From CALAED01 sp937891035 (GTDB lineage Bacteria; Actinomycetota; Actinomycetes; Streptosporangiales; Streptosporangiaceae): a stretch of DNA of 9,794 nt. The stretch's first letter is position 1. Every line of letters begins with the position of its first letter. Shown here one piece after another: positions 1-6,577 of the stretch. The DNA lies in the NCBI GenBank assembly GCA_035642125.1, contig DASQSZ010000234.1, forward strand, positions 1 through 9,794. Direction: 5' to 3'. Position numbers and translations under genes: made by a program. The notes under the pieces are model-generated. The model saw only the letters and a program-made list of their open reading frames with translations, ran no database searches and was not told the DNA's origin.

Positions 1-139
1 GGCTGCCTTGGGTCTTGTGGCCAGCACCCCTACCCGCGGCGGGTCGCCGGCCTGCCCAACTGTCAGGCCCCGCCGCGGCAGCGAAGGATAAGTACGAAGC
101 GCCGCATGACTGAACCGATGCTACCGGCCGTTATTGCCA

Positions 140-172
140 TCTGTCTCACCACATCTCACATGCCGAGACAGA
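140..172 (-). terminator. Possible hairpin terminator after serA
   Basis: An 8-bp perfect stem (140-147 TCTGTCTC with 165-172 GAGACAGA) closes a 17-nt loop, starting 15 nt beyond the serA stop codon on the minus strand. No U-run follows, which is common for actinomycete hairpin terminators but weakens the call. The remaining sequence, 1-139, is GC-rich with a small ACCCG/CGGGT palindrome at 32-44, and I see no gene in it. Confidence 0.35.
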
Positions 173-186
173 GCGGGGAGGAAACG

Positions 187-1779
187 TTAAGTCGTCTCGA
201 TGTCGACGCGGCGAGCCATGTCGGCGCCGATGGCGGCCCGGATGGCCTCGAGAAGGTCGGCGGGAATGGCGCTGTCGACGGTCAGCGACATGAGTGCGGT
301 GCCGCCCTTGGTGTCCCGGCTGACCTGCATGCCCGCGATGTTCACCTGCTGTTCGCCGAGCAGCTTGCCGACCACGCCGACGATGCCGGGACGGTCGAGA
401 TAAGTGAAGAACGCCATGTGCTCGGTCGGCACGATCTCCATGTCGTAGCCGTTGACCTCGACGATCCGTTCGATGTGCTTCGGCCCGGTGAGCGTCCCGG
501 ACACCGACACCACTGACCCGTCGGCCATCGTGCCGCGTACCGTCACGAGGTTGCGCCAGTCCGGGCTGTCCTCGCTTGTCAGCAGCGTGACCTCGACGCC
601 GCGGTCGCGGGCAAGCAGCGGCGCGTTGACGTAGGTGACCGCCTCTTCGACCACGTCGCAGAACACGCCCTTGAGCGCGGCCAGCTCGAGCACCTTGACG
701 TCGTACCTGGTGATCTCGCCGCGGACCTCGACGTCGAGCCGGACGGGAACGCCGCCGGCCAGCGCGGTGAAGATGCGGCCGAGCTTTTCGACCAGCGGCA
801 GGCCCGGCTTGACGTCCTCGGCCACCGCGCCGCCTTGCACGTTGACGGCGTCGGGCACGAACTCACCCGACAGCGCGAGCTTGACCGACCTGGCCACCTG
901 GGTGCCGGCCTTTTCTTGGGCCTCGTGGGTGCTGGCGCCCAGGTGCGGCGTGACCACGACGTTCTCGTGGTGGAACAGCGGGCTGTCGGTGCACGGCTCG
1001 GTGGCGAACACGTCGATGCCGGCCCCGGCGATCCGGCCTTCCTTGAGCGCGAGATCGAGCGCGGACTCATCGACGATGCCGCCGCGGGCCGCGTTGACGA
1101 TGCGCGCCGAGGGCTTGACCATGCGCAGCTCGCGGTCGCCGATGAGCCCGGCCGTCTCGGGCGTCTTGGGGAGATGCACGGTGATGAAGTCGCTCTCGGC
1201 GAGCAACTCCTCCAGCGTGACCAGCCGGACACCGAGCTGTGCGGCGCGGGCGGCCTGCACGTACGGGTCGTAGGCGATGACCCTCATGTCGAACGCGGCC
1301 AGCCGCTGGGCGACGAGGACGCCGATGCGACCAAGGCCGAGCACACCGACGGTCTTGCCCTGCAGCTCGACGCCGGTGTACCTGCTGCGCTGCCACTCCC
1401 CCTGCTTGAGCGCGCCGTGCCCCTGCGGCACGTTGCGCGCGGTCGCCAGCAGCAGCGCGATGGCGTGCTCGGCGGCGGTGACGATGTTTGACGTCGGGGC
1501 GTTGACGACCATGACGCCGGCCTTGGTGGCGGCTTCGACGTCGACGTTGTCGAGCCCGACGCCGGCGCGGGCGACAACGCGCAGCGCGCGCGCGTTGGCG
1601 AAGACCTCGGCGTTGACCTTGGTCGCGCTGCGCACGATCAGCGCGTCCACATCGGTGACGGCGGGCAGCAGTCGCGCGCGATCGGCGCCGTCGACGTGAC
1701 GGACCTCGAAGTCACCCTCGAGCAGGGCGAGGCCCGCGGGTGAGAGCTCTTCGGCGACCAGGACGACAGGCTTGCTCAC
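187..1779 (-). CDS. serA: D-3-phosphoglycerate dehydrogenase (long type, ACT domain)
   Basis: This enzyme oxidises 3-phosphoglycerate to 3-phosphohydroxypyruvate with NAD+, the first committed step of cytosolic serine synthesis. The 530-aa product has the full long-type architecture. The split substrate domain is at about 1-100 and 285-310, and the NAD Rossmann fold carries GLGRIG at 148-153. The catalytic set is Arg232 (NAARGG), Glu261 (ATEP) and His279 (TPHLGAST). An allosteric-substrate-binding domain lies at about 315-450 and a C-terminal ACT domain at about 455-530 (YLDRPGIVG), the usual site of serine feedback. I chose the GTG at 1779 because homologous sequence begins at SKPVVLVAEE and GAAAGAGG lies 11 nt upstream. 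Starts further upstream only add low-complexity sequence. It is monocistronic here, divergent from the class-V enzyme. Length matches the family. Confidence 0.97.
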   Translation of the reverse strand: MSKPVVLVAEELSPAGLALLEGDFEVRHVDGADRARLLPAVTDVDALIVRSATKVNAEVFANARALRVVARAGVGLDNVDVEAATKAGVMVVNAPTSNIVTAAEHAIALLLATARNVPQGHGALKQGEWQRSRYTGVELQGKTVGVLGLGRIGVLVAQRLAAFDMRVIAYDPYVQAARAAQLGVRLVTLEELLAESDFITVHLPKTPETAGLIGDRELRMVKPSARIVNAARGGIVDESALDLALKEGRIAGAGIDVFATEPCTDSPLFHHENVVVTPHLGASTHEAQEKAGTQVARSVKLALSGEFVPDAVNVQGGAVAEDVKPGLPLVEKLGRIFTALAGGVPVRLDVEVRGEITRYDVKVLELAALKGVFCDVVEEAVTYVNAPLLARDRGVEVTLLTSEDSPDWRNLVTVRGTMADGSVVSVSGTLTGPKHIERIVEVNGYDMEIVPTEHMAFFTYLDRPGIVGVVGKLLGEQQVNIAGMQVSRDTKGGTALMSLTVDSAIPADLLEAIRAAIGADMARRVDIETT

Positions 1780-1856
1780 GGAAGGAAATCCCTCTTTCGG
1801 CTGGATTGTGGGAAGGCAAACCGCGAGTGGACCCCCGTCGTGCTCGCCCGACGATG

Positions 1857-1862
1857 AGTTTA
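1857..1862 (-). promoter_or_regulatory. Possible serA -10 box
   Basis: On the minus strand TAAACT (1862 to 1857) fits a -10 hexamer and would give a leader of roughly 70 nt before the serA GTG. No convincing -35 lies 16-18 nt upstream (the best nearby is TCGAGG-like), so this is a weak call from pattern alone. Confidence 0.25.
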
Positions 1863-1916
1863 GCCGTCCAGTCGCGCCGGCCCTCGACCGGCCGCCCGGA
1901 ACCCCGGGGTACCGCA

Positions 1917-1955
1917 ACCACGACCACGACCACGACCACAGTGCGGTGCGGTGCG
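1917..1955. repeat. Two abutting short tandem repeats
   Basis: ACCACG is repeated 3.8 times (1917-1939), followed after one base by GTGCG three times (1941-1955). They lie in the divergent spacer between serA and the class-V enzyme gene, upstream of both likely promoters. The copies are exact. Slippage-generated low complexity is the simplest explanation; a regulatory role is unproven. Confidence 0.6.
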
Positions 1956-1991
1956 GCGACGCACGCGGCCGCATTTGGTCACCGGATCCGC

Positions 1992-2019
1992 TTGTCAGGA
2001 TGTTCGCGGCATATACATC
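1992..2019 (+). promoter_or_regulatory. Possible promoter of the class-V enzyme gene
   Basis: TTGTCA at 1992-1997 resembles a -35 box, followed after 14-16 nt by an AT-rich TATACATC (2012-2019) in an otherwise very GC-rich spacer. The spacing is short for a vegetative promoter. It lies about 45 nt before the start codon of the downstream gene. Confidence 0.25.
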
Positions 2020-2061
2020 GTTTTGAGGGGGTTGCTAGAAACCGGCCGAGCGGGGGAACGC

Positions 2062-3480
2062 ATGTCCGGCTCGCTTTTTCTGACCGCCTACCCGGCGTAC
2101 GCATCCACGGGCGGACTCGACGAACTGCGCGCCAGGGAGTACGGCTACCTGGACACGCGCGGGCACGTCTATCTCGACTACACAGGCGCTGGGCTGCCTT
2201 CGTACGCCCAGTTGGCCGCGCACGTCGACCGCCTGGGCGAAGGTTGCTTCGGCAACCCGCACTCGGAGAACCCCACGTCGAGCGCGGCCACCGCGCTCAT
2301 CGACCGGACCCGGCGGGCGATCCTTTCCTTCTTCAACGCCGCACCCGACGAGTACGCCGTCATCTTCACCCCGAACGCCACGGGCGCCTGCCGGCTCGTC
2401 GCCGAGGCCTACCCGTTCGACGCCGGCACGCGCCTCGTGCTGACGGCCGACAACCACAACTCGGTCAACGGGATCAGGGAGTACGCACGGTCGCACGGCG
2501 CCGCGACCGGCTACATCGCGCCCGATTCGGCCGACCTGCGCGCCTCGGCCGACGCCGTACGGCGAGCGCTCGGCGCCGGGGCCGGCAGCGGCCTGTTCGC
2601 CTATCCGGCACAGAGCAACTTCACCGGCGTGCAGTATCCGCTCGACTGGGTCGATCTCGCGCACGAGCACGGCTATGACGTGCTGCTCGACGCGGCCGCC
2701 TACGTGTCGGCCAACCGGCTCGACCTCGGCGCCGTCCAGCCGGACTTCGTCCCGATCAGCTGGTACAAGGTGTTCGGCTACCCGACCGGCGTGGGATGTT
2801 TGATCGCGCGCCGGGCGGCGCTCGCCCGGCTGCGCCGGCCCTGGTTCTCCGGTGGCACGATCAAGGTGGTGAGCGCGCTCGGCGGTTGGCACGTGCCGGC
2901 CGCGGACGAGGCGGCGTTCGAAGACGGCACCCTCAACTTCCACGCCATCCCCGACGTGACGGTGGGCCTGGCCTGGGTCAAGGGCATCGGCATCGACGTC
3001 ATCCACGAGCGCGTGGCCTGCCTCACCGGCTGGCTGCTCGAGCGGCTGGACGGCCTGCGGCATCGGGACGGCACCCCCATGGTCCGGGTGTACGGGCCGC
3101 GGGACGGCGATCGGCGGGGCGGCACCGTGGCGCTCAACCTCCTCGACCCCGGCGGCGAGATCATCGACGAGCGCGCGGTCGCACGCGACGCCGCAGCCTG
3201 GAACATCTCGCTGCGGACCGGCTGCTTTTGCAATCCGGGCGCGGGCGAGGGCGCCTTCGCGATCGACGACGATCTGCTCACCGGGCGGGCCGCCCGGTCG
3301 GACTTGTCGATCGACGACTACCTGCCGATGCTCGGCCTGCCTTCGGGCGGGGCGATCCGGGTGTCCCTCGGCGTCGTGTCGAACCTGTGCGACGTGGAGT
3401 TGTTCGTCCGCTTCTTAACGGAGACCTATCGGGACCGCGCCCCCGACTACACCGGGCTGGCGCCGCGGGAGCGCTGCTGA
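2062..3480 (+). CDS. Class-V aminotransferase-fold PLP enzyme, MOCOS sulfurase-like
   Basis: The 472-aa product is a fold-type-I PLP enzyme of the cysteine desulfurase/class-V group. Visible marks are VYLDYTGAGLPS at 37-48 (family N-terminal motif), GNPHSENPTS near 64-73, Asp210 (DVLLDAAA) to pair with the PLP ring nitrogen, and Lys236 in ISWYKVFGYPTG as Schiff-base lysine. RTGCFCNPG at 385-393 carries Cys388 and Cys390. That Cys-loop is a hallmark of eukaryotic molybdenum cofactor sulfurases (MOCOS/ABA3), where a cysteine receives sulfur from L-cysteine. The C-terminal MOSC domain of those proteins is absent. Sulfur transfer or cysteine desulfuration is therefore inferred; the acceptor is unknown and no Moco gene is nearby. 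The ATG at 2062 has GGGGGAA 3 nt upstream, and the conserved region starts after it. The last 34 bp overlap the convergent ABC gene. Confidence 0.85.
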   Translation: MSGSLFLTAYPAYASTGGLDELRAREYGYLDTRGHVYLDYTGAGLPSYAQLAAHVDRLGEGCFGNPHSENPTSSAATALIDRTRRAILSFFNAAPDEYAVIFTPNATGACRLVAEAYPFDAGTRLVLTADNHNSVNGIREYARSHGAATGYIAPDSADLRASADAVRRALGAGAGSGLFAYPAQSNFTGVQYPLDWVDLAHEHGYDVLLDAAAYVSANRLDLGAVQPDFVPISWYKVFGYPTGVGCLIARRAALARLRRPWFSGGTIKVVSALGGWHVPAADEAAFEDGTLNFHAIPDVTVGLAWVKGIGIDVIHERVACLTGWLLERLDGLRHRDGTPMVRVYGPRDGDRRGGTVALNLLDPGGEIIDERAVARDAAAWNISLRTGCFCNPGAGEGAFAIDDDLLTGRAARSDLSIDDYLPMLGLPSGGAIRVSLGVVSNLCDVELFVRFLTETYRDRAPDYTGLAPRERC

Positions 3481-5129
3481 GCCGGGGCCTTGCGGCCGAG
3501 CACGAGGCCGGCGGCAACGAGGAAGGCGACGGCGAAGCCGGCGAGGATCGCCCAGTCGGCGAGCAACGGACGGGAGAAGGTGTCGCCGTACGAGGCCAGC
3601 AACGGCGGCCCCAGCGGCGAACCGCCGCGCGCCCACAGCGACGCGACGTCCAGGCTGTGTCCGAGTCCCTCGAACGCCCACCGGTTCGACATCGGATAGC
3701 TCAGCACGCGTCCGGCGACGGCCATGACGGGCACCGGCAGGATGGCTCCGACGAACAGAACCTGGGGAAAACAGAGCATCGGCAGGGCGATCGCGGCCTG
3801 CGCCGGATCGGCGACGGCGGCCGAGGTGAGCAGGCCGAGGGCGAGGGCCGCCGCCGACGACAGCAGCAACGTGACGAACAGCTCCCCGTACGTCGCCGCG
3901 TCCGCGGCCGGCAGCCGGTCGAGCGCGCGCAACACCGCGAGCGTGAGCAGGTCGACGACGGCCAGCAGCGGCAACAGCACGGTCGCCTTGGCCAGGACGT
4001 ACGGGCCGACGCCCAGGCCGGCCAGGCGTTCGCGGCGCACGATCGCGAACTCGGTGCAGATCTGGAGCAGCCCGTAGGTCAGGCCGAAGAAGAAGCCGCC
4101 GAACGCGACCCAAAACAAGATCATGACCGTGGCGTTCGGGCTCGGCTGCGTGGGGTCGAACGCCCCCGGCCGGAAGAGCACGGCGAACATGAGCAAGACC
4201 ATGACCGGGGAGCCGGCCAGCAGGGCCACCGTGAGCCGGTTGCGTACAAGGATGTCCAGGTTGCGCCGGGTGAGCAACGACCACTGGCCGATCGCCCCGA
4301 TCATGCGGCCGCCCGCCGCGGCGGAGGACTCGGCGACGCTCGATTGAGGAGTCGCTGCGGGCGCGTCGGCGCGGCCGGCGGCGAACCGCTCACCCCACTC
4401 CCGTGCGGTGTCGTCTCCGGCCAGCAGCTCGTAGATCTCCTCGATGTCGTCGGTCTCGAAGAAAGCGCAGGCCGCCGCCGGCGGGCCGAAGAAGGCCAGC
4501 CGCCCGTCGCCGGCCAAGAACGCGATCTTGTCGCACTTCCGTACGTCGGGCGGGTGGTGCGTGGCCAGCACGACCGTCGTCCCGCCGTCGGCGAGCCGGC
4601 GCAGCAGCCGCATGAACTCCGCCGCCCTGGCCGGATCGAGTCCCGAGGTCGGCTCGTCGAGGAAGAACACCCCGGGACTGGTGAGCAGCTCGACCGCGAT
4701 GCTGGCCCGCTTGCGCTGGCCGCCGGACAGCGCCCCCACCCGTACATCGGCACGCCCGGCGAGATCGAGCGCCTGGAGCACGTCGCGCACCGCAGCGTCG
4801 AGCGTGGCCTCCGTCGTGCCCTTCGGCAGCCGCAGCCGGGCGGCGTACCGCAGCGTGCGGGCCAGCGGCAGCTCAAGGTGGATGATGTCGTCCTGCGGCA
4901 CGTACCCGAACGACAGCGGCCGGTCGTAGCGGACCACACCAGCCGCGGCCGGACGGATTCCGGCGAGGGCGTCCAGCAAGGTGGTCTTGCCGGTGCCGCT
5001 GCCACCGACGATCGCGACCAGCTCACCCGGCTCAATGGTCAGCGAGACGTCGGTGAGCGTGTGCCGCCCGCCGCGGACCCATTGGCTCACCCCGGCGGCC
5101 TCGATCCGCAGCCCCCGCCCCTCGGTCAT
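3447..5129 (-). CDS. ABCG-type half transporter, fused ATPase and ABC-2 permease
   Basis: The 560-aa protein probably works as a homodimer exporting a lipophilic compound or drug across the cytoplasmic membrane; the substrate cannot be read. The ATPase half has Walker A GGSGTGKTT at 42-50, Q-loop Gln79, signature LSGGQ at 134-138, Walker B FFLDEP at 155-160, D-loop SGLD and H-loop His191. A linker rich in Ala and Ser (about 245-275) leads to an ABC-2 permease with about six hydrophobic segments (near 300-318, 336-358, 382-400, 417-437, 445-470 and 530-550) and the ABCG-like VRRERLAGLG loop at 364-373. Domain order, ATPase first, matches the White/ABCG group and the C-terminal half of mycobacterial Rv1747, but no FHA domain is present. 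The start lies 4 nt after the padR stop with no good Shine-Dalgarno, so translational coupling is likely. Its 3' end runs into the convergent class-V gene. Confidence 0.93.
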   Translation of the reverse strand: MTEGRGLRIEAAGVSQWVRGGRHTLTDVSLTIEPGELVAIVGGSGTGKTTLLDALAGIRPAAAGVVRYDRPLSFGYVPQDDIIHLELPLARTLRYAARLRLPKGTTEATLDAAVRDVLQALDLAGRADVRVGALSGGQRKRASIAVELLTSPGVFFLDEPTSGLDPARAAEFMRLLRRLADGGTTVVLATHHPPDVRKCDKIAFLAGDGRLAFFGPPAAACAFFETDDIEEIYELLAGDDTAREWGERFAAGRADAPAATPQSSVAESSAAAGGRMIGAIGQWSLLTRRNLDILVRNRLTVALLAGSPVMVLLMFAVLFRPGAFDPTQPSPNATVMILFWVAFGGFFFGLTYGLLQICTEFAIVRRERLAGLGVGPYVLAKATVLLPLLAVVDLLTLAVLRALDRLPAADAATYGELFVTLLLSSAAALALGLLTSAAVADPAQAAIALPMLCFPQVLFVGAILPVPVMAVAGRVLSYPMSNRWAFEGLGHSLDVASLWARGGSPLGPPLLASYGDTFSRPLLADWAILAGFAVAFLVAAGLVLGRKAPAQQRSRGASPV

Positions 5130-5133
5130 GGGG

Positions 5134-5721
5134 TCAAGCCGCGCCGTGGCCGGGCAACGCGGATACCACGTAATCGGCCTGTGAGTCCGCCGGCAGGCTT
5201 GCCTCGCAGTGGTCCAGCCAGCGGATCTCCGCCTCGGCCTGGAAGATCATGGAGTCGAGCACCAGCCGCCACGCCGTGGCGCACGCGGCGTCTTCGCCCT
5301 GGCCGTCCCCGGCCGCCTCTTCCCTGAGCCGGCCGAGGTCCCGCAGCGTACGGAGGGTCGCGGCGCGCTGGGTCTTGATGACCTCGCGCGCGTCCACGCC
5401 GGGAGTGGTGACGGCCATCGCCAACTTGATCGCCAGTTCGTCGCGCGGGCGGTCGGTACGCTCGACCGGGGTGGCGAACCAGGTACGCATCTCGTCGGCG
5501 CCTTCGGGCCGGATCTGATAGACGTAGCGGCCCTCGCCGTCGGCGCCCATGCGGTCGGCAAGCCCGTCGCGTTCCAGCCGGGACAGCGTCGAATACACCT
5601 GCCCGATGTTGAGCGGCCAGGTGATGCCGGTCGATGACTCGAACTCGCTGCGGAGCTGGTAGCCATAGCGCGGGCCCCGAGCGAGGAGGGCGAGCAGGCC
5701 GTGACGAATCGGCACGGTCAT
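5134..5721 (-). CDS. PadR-family transcriptional repressor (two-domain)
   Basis: The 195-aa product has an N-terminal PadR winged helix (about 1-80; MTVPIRHGLLALLARGPRYG, GQVYSTLSRLERDGL, then a YVYQIRPEG wing) and a C-terminal helical dimerisation region (about 90-185). It is the long PadR type with the Vir_act_alpha_C-like domain. Such proteins usually repress an adjacent transporter operon and release DNA on binding a ligand, often the exported compound. The ABC transporter gene follows after 4 nt, which supports that role. I chose the ATG at 5721 because the PadR fold starts there. Extending to an ATG at 5820 would add 33 unrelated residues encoded by the palindromic upstream region. No Shine-Dalgarno precedes 5721, so leaderless or weak initiation is possible. 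Confidence 0.92.
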   Translation of the reverse strand: MTVPIRHGLLALLARGPRYGYQLRSEFESSTGITWPLNIGQVYSTLSRLERDGLADRMGADGEGRYVYQIRPEGADEMRTWFATPVERTDRPRDELAIKLAMAVTTPGVDAREVIKTQRAATLRTLRDLGRLREEAAGDGQGEDAACATAWRLVLDSMIFQAEAEIRWLDHCEASLPADSQADYVVSALPGHGAA

Positions 5722-5724
5722 CGA

Positions 5725-5767
5725 GTATGCATAGCGTCGCGCCCTTGAGGCAATACCCCGTATGCAA
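5725..5767. promoter_or_regulatory. Candidate PadR operator region
   Basis: Directly upstream of padR lie a perfect palindrome TATGCATA (5726-5733) and an inverted repeat GCAATAC-CCC-GTATGC (5750-5765, one-base bulge). GTATGCA occurs twice in the same orientation (5725 and 5760), 35 bp apart. PadR proteins commonly bind short AT-containing dyads overlapping their own promoter, so autoregulation through these sites is plausible but inferred. Confidence 0.4.
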
Positions 5768-5820
5768 TCCCCGACCCCGCAAAGATCCAGGTCTTCACGG
5801 TGCCGGCATGTCTTGATCAT

Positions 5821-5854
5821 GGTCCAAGGACCCTGGGAGCCACCGCCTAGGCGG
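5821..5854. repeat. Two adjacent palindromes between padR and the SagB fragment
   Basis: GGTCC-AA-GGACC (5821-5832) and a perfect 12-bp palindrome CCGCCTAGGCGG (5843-5854) lie 10 bp apart, beginning 24 bp beyond the stop of the SagB-like fragment on the minus strand. They could be a relic terminator of that fragment or extra regulatory sites for padR. There is no U-run. Confidence 0.4.
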
Positions 5855-5877
5855 ACCGGGCGGGAAACCCACCTGAC

Positions 5878-6153
5878 TCAGGGCGCCGAGAGGGTGACAT
5901 TGCGCCAGGTGGTGGGCGTGGTCGGTGGTGGGGCCTTGTGCGGGTTGGGGTGGGGATGGCCGACGGCCAGGACGTACAGGGGAGTATGTCCGGTGTTGTC
6001 CAGGTGGCAGCGTTGGGCGATGGGGGTGTCGCGGAAGGCTCCGGTTTGGGTGGGTCCAAGACCGAGCGCGGTGGCGGTCAGGGCGAAGGTTTGGCCCAAG
6101 TGGCCGGCGTTGAGCAGGCAGACACGGTAGGCACGCGGCCCTCCTCGTTCTCG
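5878..6153 (-). pseudogene. C-terminal fragment of a SagB-type nitroreductase/dehydrogenase
   Basis: About 91 codons before the TGA at 5880-5878 read like the end of a SagB/ThcOx flavin-dependent oxidoreductase. RAYRVCLLNAGHLGQ is followed by ALTATALGLGP and TGAFRDTPIAQR, and PLYVLAVGHPH ends the domain. In this family such enzymes use FMN, for example to oxidise azolines to azoles during peptide natural-product maturation. The reading frame is closed upstream by TGA (6156-6154), no ATG or GTG precedes the conserved part, and the FMN-binding N-terminal half is missing. It is therefore a truncated relic rather than a working gene. No cyclodehydratase or precursor peptide is seen beside it. The family match is by motif recognition only. 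Confidence 0.7.
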
Positions 6154-6156
6154 TCA

Positions 6157-6389
6157 ACCTCCAGCGTAGGCGCGGGCCCCTCCGCCTACGGAGGGTCGCG
6201 GACCGTGCGGCCGGAGATTCCACAGCGGCGCTAGCGTCGGCCCACACGACCGAGGCCACCTACGCCGCCGAAGAGCCGTTGGCCTACGGACACGGGCTCA
6301 CATCCTTATCGGCGCCGCACAACCTACTTGCCGGAGAGGTCGCCGATGGCGCGAGCGCAGCTCCGGCTCCATACTCGACATACCAGCGA
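6157..6389. other. Unassigned decayed segment between two gene relics
   Basis: No start-to-stop frame here resembles a known protein on either strand. It lies between the truncated SagB end and the recognisable IS3 orfA piece, and probably contains further sequence lost from both. It holds the overlapping hairpins at 6165-6195 and a repeated GCCTACGGA (6184-6192 and 6282-6290). Confidence 0.5.
6165..6195. repeat. Two overlapping, mutually exclusive hairpins
   Basis: CGTAGGCG (6165-6172) pairs perfectly with CGCCTACG (6183-6190), leaving a 10-nt loop. CCCTCCG (6178-6184) also pairs perfectly with CGGAGGG (6189-6195) around a CCTA loop. The two stems share bases, so only one can form at a time. 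Confidence 0.55.
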
Positions 6390-6512
6390 AGCGGCGCCCT
6401 CATGGATTCCGAGTTTCCTTGCGACCTGAGAGACCGGACGTGATGTCTCCGATCACAACGTCACGGCTCTTTGAACTCAGGAGAAAAGTTCCTGCGATTG
6501 CACGACAACCAT
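6390..6512 (-). pseudogene. Frameshifted start of an IS3-family OrfA transposase
   Basis: An ATG (6512-6510) behind GGAAGGAAG would start orfA, but the frame closes after 11 codons. Typical OrfA pieces then appear in different frames: NRRNFSPEFK (6499-6470), RDVV (6465-6454) and ETSRPVSQVARKLGIHEGA (6449-6393). The last is the helix-turn-helix of the HTH_Tnp_1 type that binds transposon ends. In intact members these parts run in one frame with about eight residues between SPEFK and the ES(G)RP segment. Here 20 nt separate them, so indels have broken the gene. Nothing clear of the coiled-coil C-terminus or of OrfB is found. Confidence 0.65.
6434..6466. repeat. Bulged hairpin in the IS remnant
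   Basis: CCGGACGTGAT (6434-6444) pairs with ATCA-CAA-CGTC-A-CGG (6452-6466), 11 base pairs with two bulges and a 7-nt loop. It lies about 110 nt beyond the DUF4041 gene stop on the minus strand and could act as its terminator by chance, but it overlaps former orfA coding sequence. Confidence 0.3.
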
Positions 6513-6577
6513 CTTCCTTCCAGACGACTCGATCTTAGTGGGCCGCTGTCCGGAAAGTCGGAGGCACCTCAGGAAAC

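Larger units (their letters stand above)
6390..6571 (-). mobile_element. Remnant of one end of an IS3-family element
   Basis: The orfA relic is preceded, 59 nt from its ATG, by a sequence starting TGAGGTGCC and running to GGACA (6571 to 6547). This resembles an IS3-family terminal inverted repeat both in sequence style and in its distance from orfA. The tip is 6 nt from the stop codon of the DUF4041 gene. No matching opposite end or orfB is visible, so most of the element is gone and a target duplication cannot be tested. Confidence 0.5.

Noticed and set aside
187..1974. Extended serA start giving 65 extra N-terminal residues
   Set aside because: The extra sequence comes from the spacer, including the tandem repeats, and resembles no dehydrogenase; the GTG at 1779 fits homology and has a ribosome site.
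2796..5327. Very long plus-strand open frame of 843 codons
   Set aside because: It runs antisense to the ABC transporter and in another frame of the class-V gene, with Arg/Gly-rich, motif-free sequence; it is a high-GC shadow.
5795..6259. 154-codon minus-strand frame over the SagB relic
   Set aside because: It is Arg/Pro-rich and out of frame with the recognisable oxidoreductase motifs, so it is a shadow.
6180..6442. Plus-strand frame with reasonable composition ending at TGA 6440-6442
   Set aside because: No start codon with a ribosome site, no family resemblance, and it is antisense to the IS3 orfA relic.
6475..6512. Eleven-codon minus-strand ORF with GGAAGGAAG before its ATG as a possible precursor peptide
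   Set aside because: It coincides with the start of the orfA relic and ends by frameshift; there is no leader/core pattern and the nearby SagB is broken.
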